In this document: in pieces, positions 50,993 through 55,617 of the stretch
Layout: each line of letters begins with the position of its first letter
Position numbering within the stretch: position 1 is the stretch's first letter
Assembly: GCA_040381535.1 (NCBI GenBank)
Contig: JBEIHF010000012.1
Coordinates: forward strand, 1-55,617
Reading direction: 5' to 3'
From: Micavibrio_A sp040381535
GTDB taxonomy: Bacteria > Pseudomonadota > Alphaproteobacteria > Micavibrionales > Micavibrionaceae
DNA: 55,617 nucleotides
Position numbers and translations under genes: made by a program
Notes under the pieces: generated by a model
Databases searched by the model: none
What the model saw: only the letters and a program-made list of their open reading frames with translations
What the model was told of the DNA's origin: nothing

Positions 50993-51475
50993 ATGCGTTG
51001 CGGGCTGTTCCTCTTTGCAGCTTCTGTTCTTCTTATATTTTCCCCTGCCGCGCAGGCCGCAAAGGCCTGTACGGAGATTGGCTGTATCGATGGTGTGATG
51101 CTCCGCGGGGACTACGACCGCGAATGGAAGAACGGTAACTACCGTTTTGAACTTGTACTTGATAACCGTCATGTCAATTGCTATGGCGAATTGCCGCTCA
51201 AACCCTGCGGCGAACAAAGCCTTTCCTGTAATAGTGACCTTGTGACCATCACAGAGAGCGGCTGCGCGCTTCCCAAATCCGACCACGGTTTCGGCGATAT
51301 ACATATCAAGGATGATCCGCGTAAAGTTATGGTGCGTATTACGCACAACAACAAAACGATTCTCACCCGAACAATCGTGCGCATAGATTATAAGGAATCA
51401 CGCCCCAACGGCGATGGCTGCGGCCCTGTCTGTCATTCCGCGTCTTATAATTTGTTCGATGTATCGGGTGACTGA
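50993..51475 (+). CDS. Secreted hypothetical protein, 160 aa
   Basis: Begins 1 nt after the ftsH stop. The signal peptide (RCGLFLFAASVLLIFSPAAQAA) is followed by a Cys-rich mature part (ACTEIGCID, VNCYGELPLKPCGEQSLSCNS, SGCALPKSD, NGDGCGPVCHS) likely stabilised by disulphides in the periplasm. No family is recognised. It occupies the place where folP is often found between ftsH and glmM. Confidence 0.68.
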   Translation: MRCGLFLFAASVLLIFSPAAQAAKACTEIGCIDGVMLRGDYDREWKNGNYRFELVLDNRHVNCYGELPLKPCGEQSLSCNSDLVTITESGCALPKSDHGFGDIHIKDDPRKVMVRITHNNKTILTRTIVRIDYKESRPNGDGCGPVCHSASYNLFDVSGD

Positions 51476-51889
51476 TTAGCTGTTTATTTGAAAGCGAATA
51501 GCTTCTTCCACAGGCGCTTTTCGCGCTCTATGGGGTGATTTTGATTGGTTGCGTGTTTGCACAATAATAGGTTTGTCCACTTCGTTGGGGTTCACATTGT
51601 TTTCCGCAATTACACGTTCCATGAAAGCCGTGCTAGTTCTATTTTCGAGATCTAGCAACACATCCACTTCTCTGGTGAAATCGCGGATCTTGCGTATCTT
51701 ATCGCGCTTTTCATCGACAATGCGCTCTTCATTTTCCATCAATGTTAATTGGGGCGTATCGTCTTGGATTTTAATCTGCGCCGCTGATGCCAAAAGCTGC
51801 TGCAGTTTGGGGGATTCCTTGGCCCATCCACCTGCGGGATACTTCTTCTCCCTAGTATCTGCCAGCGATGTGAAAGCACCCTTTAACAT
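51476..51889 (-). CDS. Hypothetical protein, 137 aa, helical
   Basis: Good AAGGAA site. Soluble, helix-rich and charged (ENEERIVDEKRDKIRKIRDFTREVDVLLDLENR), with no signal or motif. The gene is convergent with the secreted-protein gene; stop codons are adjacent (51475/51476). It begins the accessory segment that separates ftsH from glmM. Confidence 0.6.
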   Translation of the reverse strand: MLKGAFTSLADTREKKYPAGGWAKESPKLQQLLASAAQIKIQDDTPQLTLMENEERIVDEKRDKIRKIRDFTREVDVLLDLENRTSTAFMERVIAENNVNPNEVDKPIIVQTRNQSKSPHRARKAPVEEAIRFQINS

Positions 51890-51980
51890 GTATTTCCTTC
51901 ATTAATTCTTATATATTATACATAATATATAAGAATACTGCAAATATATAGAAAACATTGATTTAAGGCTCAAAAACAAG

Positions 51981-52010
51981 AAAAAGACAGGTGAGGGGGC
52001 CTGTCTTTTT
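51981..52010. terminator. Bidirectional intrinsic terminator
   Basis: AAAAAGACAGG - TGAGGGGG - CCTGTCTTTTT forms an 11-bp stem with A/T tracts. On the minus strand it follows the 33-aa ORF by ~33 nt and probably ends its transcript. Confidence 0.8.
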
Positions 52011-52043
52011 CCATTGGGCTTAGGAGAGGAAGGAAATTTTATC

Positions 52044-52145
52044 TCAGCTTTGTCGGCGGAGGTCGGACCAGATAATCCGTCTTCCATGGATAACGCACCG
52101 AATGGCGGTTTCTTTCGACCAGATTTGCTGCATTTGTTTTTTCAT
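52044..52145 (-). CDS. Small ORF, 33 aa, basic, with long structured leader
   Basis: ATG 52145 preceded by AAGGAG (11 nt away). The peptide (MKKQMQQIWSKETAIRCVIH then GRRIIWSDLRRQS) is strongly basic with two Trp. It has its own promoter (52289-52317), a ~137-nt leader with a hairpin just before the ribosome-binding site, and a terminator after it. That complete transcription unit argues for a real small gene or an RNA carrying a peptide. No family is recognised. Confidence 0.45.
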   Translation of the reverse strand: MKKQMQQIWSKETAIRCVIHGRRIIWSDLRRQS

Positions 52146-52162
52146 GGCGTAAAAACTCCTTG

Positions 52163-52184
52163 GCCTGCGGAGGCGGGCTTTTTT
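52163..52184 (+). terminator. Plus-strand terminator-like hairpin / minus-strand leader hairpin
   Basis: GCCTGC-GGAG-GCGGGC followed by TTTTTT on the plus strand. No plus-strand gene clearly needs it. On the minus strand the same hairpin sits directly before the AAGGAG of the 33-aa ORF, and its loop CTCC could pair with that GGAG. Confidence 0.5.
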
Positions 52185-52288
52185 GTTTATGCTGTTTTCA
52201 AGGAAATAGACGAGCGCGTTCGTACGCGTTTGGCACTAGCCGCTCTTTACCGGTTCCCTGGTCAACTTTTCTTTTTCTTTATTATTTA

Positions 52289-52317
52289 TTAATAACTGAT
52301 TGCTTGGTTCAAGTCAA
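52289..52317 (-). promoter_or_regulatory. Promoter of the 33-aa ORF transcript
   Basis: On the minus strand TTGACT (52317-52312), 17-nt spacer, TATTAA (52294-52289). Transcription would start near 52282 and yield a ~137-nt leader. Confidence 0.5.
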
Positions 52318-52377
52318 CAAAAATCGGCATATAAGCTATGCAGGACTTGTATAAGTAGATCCTAAAGCGTTGAATTA

Positions 52378-52794
52378 TTAAGCGGACTGAAGGCTGTGGG
52401 TTTGTGCCATCTGTTGGCGTTCATGTTCCAAAGCGGCGGTGTGGGTTAGGGCGCAATAGCTATAGAGATATATCAATGAAAGCTTCTCAGCATCCGTAAT
52501 CGCATTTACATCGCTCGCGCGCCAATTATATTGATCGAGCAATCTTGCAGAATCTGCTTTGGGCGGAAACAGGCTCCGCGCTTCTTCTTTCAAGAAATCC
52601 GCAAAGCCCGCTTTGGATTCAAAATGCGTGGTTACGTAATCGAGAAAGCGTTCGCATGTGTGTGCATAGACATCGAAACACATACGGAATTTATGCGTTG
52701 TCCAAGGATGTTTTTCGGTTTCGGCCTGCTGGGTCTGCATGATGCACACATGGCTTTGGACAGCCCTTTCCCAGTTTTGATCTATCGAATACAT
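52378..52794 (-). CDS. Hypothetical protein of the AAA/DUF7192-like operon, 138 aa
   Basis: Helical soluble protein (WERAVQSHVCIMQTQQAETEK, ADFLKEEARSLF, DAEKLSLIYLYSYCALTHTAALEHERQQM) without signal or recognised motif. It lies 3 nt after the stop of the DUF7192-like gene, as last gene of a three-gene unit, so it probably functions with them. Nothing more can be inferred from sequence alone. Confidence 0.6.
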   Translation of the reverse strand: MYSIDQNWERAVQSHVCIMQTQQAETEKHPWTTHKFRMCFDVYAHTCERFLDYVTTHFESKAGFADFLKEEARSLFPPKADSARLLDQYNWRASDVNAITDAEKLSLIYLYSYCALTHTAALEHERQQMAQTHSLQSA

Positions 52795-52797
52795 TTT

Positions 52798-53640
52798 TTA
52801 GCCTCTGTCGAACCGAGGAAGATTTACATCGTGCCGCTTTGTATTGTCCAGCATGTCCTGATGTTTTTTACGGATGGCGTGAATGCTGTCTTCGATTGTA
52901 TTACAAGCGTCCGTGATTCTCAAATCCAGCGTGCCTACAGGGGCTTTTGTCCATTTGCTCGCTTTGCCGTATCCCGGATTGTACCATTGTTCGATATCCA
53001 GTCTTTCCATCGCAGAAAATTCAATGCGGCGCAGCGCGGCGGGATGCGCCCACCAAAACACGGTGGAGATAAGCGAAAGCGATTCACCCGCCTTTTTGAT
53101 AGGAAACTGAAAAGATAGTTTCGGGCCATCGCCGCAGGGGTCATGTGTATCTGAAACGGTTTCCAATTCAACCGAGAAACCCGAAGCTTCGAGCGCGTTG
53201 ACATAGGAGCATATAGCCGCGCCCCACTGCATAATTCTGTTGCTAGAAACCTCCGCATTTGCGCTTATGTTGGTACGAATGGGAATGATGGGCTTTAGTT
53301 TAAGTTCTTCGCGGCGCGGCGCAGCCATGTTGAACGGATCGCCCGCAGAGGCACGCCCGGAATTGGGATAATATCCTGCTGCCGAATAATGCCAGACTTT
53401 CGTCTTTTGTACGGGGATTATGAGTTCGGCAATATCCATGTATTTTTGCAAACGCTTAAGGCCGTCTTCCCAGCCATATTTCGCAAGTTGATAGGCCTGA
53501 TCGTAGTTAGATGTTCCCGCCCAGCCATCGCTTCTGTATTCACGGCTGCCAAGGTTACCACCCCAAGGAGTTGGCGCCTTCGTTGCCCATTCCAAAAATT
53601 CATTCGGGGAGTTGAATGTTTTTATTATGTTGTAGGGCAT
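52798..53640 (-). CDS. DUF7192-like, phage-type protein
   Basis: 280 aa. The N-terminal FNSPNEFLEWA, SDGWAGTSNYDQAYQLAKYGWEDGLKRL, and the C-terminal RIMQWGAAICSYVNALEASGFSVEL plus FPIKKAGESLSLISTVFWWAHPAALRRIEFSAMERL match my recollection of a family common in tailed phages and prophages (DUF7192). Members are often encoded near MoxR/CobS-type AAA ATPases. The order of a Rossmann-like alpha/beta core could resemble a von Willebrand-type fold (inference). It follows the AAA gene by 10 nt. Biochemical role unknown. Confidence 0.65.
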   Translation of the reverse strand: MPYNIIKTFNSPNEFLEWATKAPTPWGGNLGSREYRSDGWAGTSNYDQAYQLAKYGWEDGLKRLQKYMDIAELIIPVQKTKVWHYSAAGYYPNSGRASAGDPFNMAAPRREELKLKPIIPIRTNISANAEVSSNRIMQWGAAICSYVNALEASGFSVELETVSDTHDPCGDGPKLSFQFPIKKAGESLSLISTVFWWAHPAALRRIEFSAMERLDIEQWYNPGYGKASKWTKAPVGTLDLRITDACNTIEDSIHAIRKKHQDMLDNTKRHDVNLPRFDRG

Positions 53641-53650
53641 TTAAAAACCC

Positions 53651-54733
53651 TTATTTCGGTGCGCGTTTCAAAATGGCCAGAGCGTCTCTTTGCGCAGCTG
53701 CCACGCGATCTTTGAATTGCTCTGCCGCGTCTATGGCGTTTTCCGCTCTGGTGACGGTGTTCTCGAATTTTCCGAGTTTTTTGATTACCGCCGTCGCGCG
53801 CGCGGATAAATCGCTGATTTCATCTTTCGATTCCATAAGTTTTGCGAAGGCTTCCAGTGTTTCAGTAACTTCTTGCAAGCCGTCTTTTACATCGCCATGC
53901 GTTGACAAAGCATTACCGAGTTCATTTTTCAAATTGCCCAGCGAAGTTTTCATTTTTTCAACGAGTTTGATTTTGTCTTCTTCGGGAAGACCGCGGAAAA
54001 GACGGGATTCAGCCACCTGTTTTCTGTCCATGCCAGCTTCTAGCAGGGCTGCGCCTCTGAAAGAAGCACGCAAAGATACGATGTGGCGCATGCCCAGCAA
54101 GCGCACGGCGGCGCGTGCAGTCTGCACGGTTTTTACCCAGCTGTCCTGACCTCCGTCATATTTTTCATGTATGAGGCGGCTTTCCAAATCTTCGTCGTAA
54201 TCAACAAACTTTGTTGCAAAACGGTCCAGTGTTGCACCGTCGAGTCTGTTACGTCCGACATAATCAAGCGTCGCGCCATGGCCCCACGTGTTCGCGGCGG
54301 CCATGAAGAAGAATTTCGGGTGGCGTTTGATCAAACCGTCGGGTGCATCGAGCACGCCGTTTTCCAGAGCGGCGTGCGCTGAGGTGATGGCATCGGGTTC
54401 GGATGAATCCAGTTCGTCGAACAAAAATAATCCGCCATTTTCATACGCTTTGCGGAACGTTGTGTGTACGGGGCGGCCCTGCGCGTCCATGTAACCTTTG
54501 ATCTGGAAGTCAGCAGTGACTTTGCCTAAGTAAGAGAACGGCACTTTCAACGTAGATGCCAATTGCTGTGCTATCGTGGTCTTACCGCATCCCGAAGGAC
54601 CTATCAGAAGCGGGTTGTCACCTGCTTTGATCATTTTCAATACATCGCTATATACGACGTGGACGGGCGGGTTTTCTACCACAGCCAGGTCATTTCCACC
54701 TGCGGCTTTTTTTGCGACGGCTGTTTTAGACAT
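53651..54733 (-). CDS. MoxR/CobS-type AAA ATPase with C-terminal coiled coil
   Basis: 360 aa. Walker A GPSGCGKTT (45-53), Walker B GLFLFDELD (101-109), sensor Asn in FFMAAANTWG (~148) and an Arg in LDGATLDRF (171) as possible arginine finger. Residues ~240-355 are a long helical coiled coil (GNLKNELGNALSTHGDVKDGLQEVTETLEAF) not found in standard CobS. Such ATPases remodel partner proteins. It is the first gene of a three-gene minus-strand operon with the DUF7192-like and 138-aa genes, located between ftsH and glmM. Confidence 0.85.
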   Translation of the reverse strand: MSKTAVAKKAAGGNDLAVVENPPVHVVYSDVLKMIKAGDNPLLIGPSGCGKTTIAQQLASTLKVPFSYLGKVTADFQIKGYMDAQGRPVHTTFRKAYENGGLFLFDELDSSEPDAITSAHAALENGVLDAPDGLIKRHPKFFFMAAANTWGHGATLDYVGRNRLDGATLDRFATKFVDYDEDLESRLIHEKYDGGQDSWVKTVQTARAAVRLLGMRHIVSLRASFRGAALLEAGMDRKQVAESRLFRGLPEEDKIKLVEKMKTSLGNLKNELGNALSTHGDVKDGLQEVTETLEAFAKLMESKDEISDLSARATAVIKKLGKFENTVTRAENAIDAAEQFKDRVAAAQRDALAILKRAPK

Positions 54734-54874
54734 AATTGCACTCCAATATTACTAATAGCCATAATGTCCTAGCCAACGGTTGAGTTTATGTCAAAGAAAA
54801 ATAGTTTTTTCATAATAGTATAACATTCTAAACTTTAGTGGTTTTTTGGGTGATTCTGGTTTAAAAACAATAAT

Positions 54875-55617
54875 ATGAGCAATTTTCGCCAATATTTTGG
54901 TACTGACGGCATCCGCGGCACGGCGAACACCCCTCCTATGACGGCGGATATGGCTTTGCGCGTGGCCATGGCGACCGCCTATGTTCTGCGCGCCAAGCAG
55001 CGGGGGGCCGTGATGGACCGCGCCGTGATCGGCAAGGATACCCGCCTTTCTGGCTATATGCTGGAACAGGCCATGGCCTCCGGATTCGTGGCTATGGGTA
55101 TGGAAGTCATCTTTACTGGCCCTGTGCCCACCCCCGCGATCGCCATGCTGACGCGTTCACTTCGTGCTGATGTGGGCGTGATGATTTCGGCATCCCACAA
55201 TCCTTATGCCGATAACGGCATCAAATTGTTTGGCCCCGACGGATATAAGCTTTCCGATTCGCTCGAAATCGAAATCGAATCTGCGCTGGAAATGGACCAG
55301 AATGAATTGCTCCCCGCGCCTGATCTGATCGGTAAAGCCGCGCGTATGGACGATGCTGGCGGGCGTTATATAGAATTTTTAAAGGGCGGCATGCCGCGCG
55401 GCGATTCTTTGAATGGCCTCAAGATCGTCGTCGATAGTGCGAACGGTGCGGCCTATAAAATCGCGCCCCAATTATTGTACGAACTCGAAGCCGAAGTGAT
55501 TTCCATCGGGGATCGTCCAAACGGTCGCAACATCAACGATGGATGCGGCGCGACGCATGTCGAAGCCCTGCAGAAAAAAGTTCTCGAAGAAAAAGCGGAT
55601 CTCGGCCTCGCGCTCGA
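54875..55617 (+). CDS. glmM: Phosphoglucosamine mutase (3' end beyond window)
   Basis: The first 247 codons are present. RQYFGTDGIRGTANTPPMTADMALRVAMA and the phosphoserine loop GVMISASHNPYADNGIKLFG (active Ser ~105) identify GlmM, which converts glucosamine-6-phosphate to glucosamine-1-phosphate for UDP-GlcNAc. The C-terminal domains are outside the window. The start has no strong Shine-Dalgarno. In relatives glmM follows ftsH and folP; here folP is missing and an accessory operon intervenes. Confidence 0.95.
   Translation, partial: MSNFRQYFGTDGIRGTANTPPMTADMALRVAMATAYVLRAKQRGAVMDRAVIGKDTRLSGYMLEQAMASGFVAMGMEVIFTGPVPTPAIAMLTRSLRADVGVMISASHNPYADNGIKLFGPDGYKLSDSLEIEIESALEMDQNELLPAPDLIGKAARMDDAGGRYIEFLKGGMPRGDSLNGLKIVVDSANGAAYKIAPQLLYELEAEVISIGDRPNGRNINDGCGATHVEALQKKVLEEKADLGLAL

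Noticed and set aside
52014..52292. 92-aa plus-strand frame opposite the 33-aa ORF
   Set aside because: Runs across a terminator-like hairpin and ends in a Phe-rich low-complexity stretch; no ribosome site. The minus-strand unit has better signals.

Overview
The window is about 55.6 kb of an alphaproteobacterial chromosome of roughly 50% GC. No rRNA is present, so placement rests on gene content. The strongest signs are the order pal - cpoB - tilS - ftsH - glmM, the pairing of a patatin-like protein with a 3-hydroxybutyrate dehydrogenase, CtlX, MnmC, a DUF3309 protein and an LpoA-like lipoprotein / rsmI / yraN block. The initiator tRNA has an A-U pair at 29-41, a variant known from some Rhizobiales. 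The lineage below class is not resolved.

Layout. 1-2.3 kb: a TPR methyltransferase (cut by the window start), ppa and an unknown gene. 2.4-5.2 kb: tRNA-fMet and tRNA-Val, followed by a degraded integrated element. It holds the C-terminal fossil of a serine recombinase, two diverged 220-bp direct repeats that bracket a pilin-like DUF1566 gene and a small membrane-protein gene, and remnants of mobilisation-type genes. 5.2-9.8 kb: a TerB-like protein, DUF6356 overlapping an FAD/NAD(P) protein, a secreted Gly/Asn-rich repeat protein with a lipoprotein, and a Sel1-repeat membrane protein. 9.8-15.1 kb: a TetR - adaptor - RND efflux operon. 15.2-22.1 kb: ctlX, DUF3309, patatin-bdhA, a sterol-desaturase-family enzyme, two small unknown genes and a decayed GDP-fucose pair (frameshifted gmd, truncated fcl). 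22.1-24 kb: an XRE regulator/methyltransferase pair with a visible promoter and palindrome, then a candidate structured RNA ending in a terminator. 24-30.2 kb: an M3 peptidase, mnmC, a Flp-type pilin, a wecA-like gene and an AMIN lipoprotein. 30.3-32.1 kb: an EF-hand / ECF sigma / membrane protein / periplasmic metal-sensor operon reminiscent of cnrYXH. 32.1-39.7 kb: trhO, an isochorismatase-like hydrolase, a TetR-lipoprotein pair, a RimK-like ligase, an LpoA-like lipoprotein, rsmI, an AT-rich solute-binding protein and yraN. 39.7-43.9 kb: two tandem paralogous methyltransferases flanking a Tat-type metallo-beta-lactamase-fold protein. 44-51.5 kb: BON lipoprotein, SirB1-like protein, pal, cpoB, a 49-aa membrane protein, tilS, lipoprotein, ftsH and a secreted protein. 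51.5-54.7 kb: an accessory segment with a phage-type operon (AAA ATPase, DUF7192-like protein, 138-aa protein) and a 33-aa ORF with a long leader. 54.9 kb to the end: glmM, cut by the window edge.

Most of the window is envelope and RNA-modification housekeeping. The accessory material is concentrated at 2.6-5.2 kb, 20-24 kb and 51.9-54.7 kb. The best candidates for something undescribed are the AAA/DUF7192-like operon, the repeat-bracketed DUF1566 cassette and the candidate RNA at 23.8-24.0 kb. Family names come from recognising motifs by eye; no database search was run.
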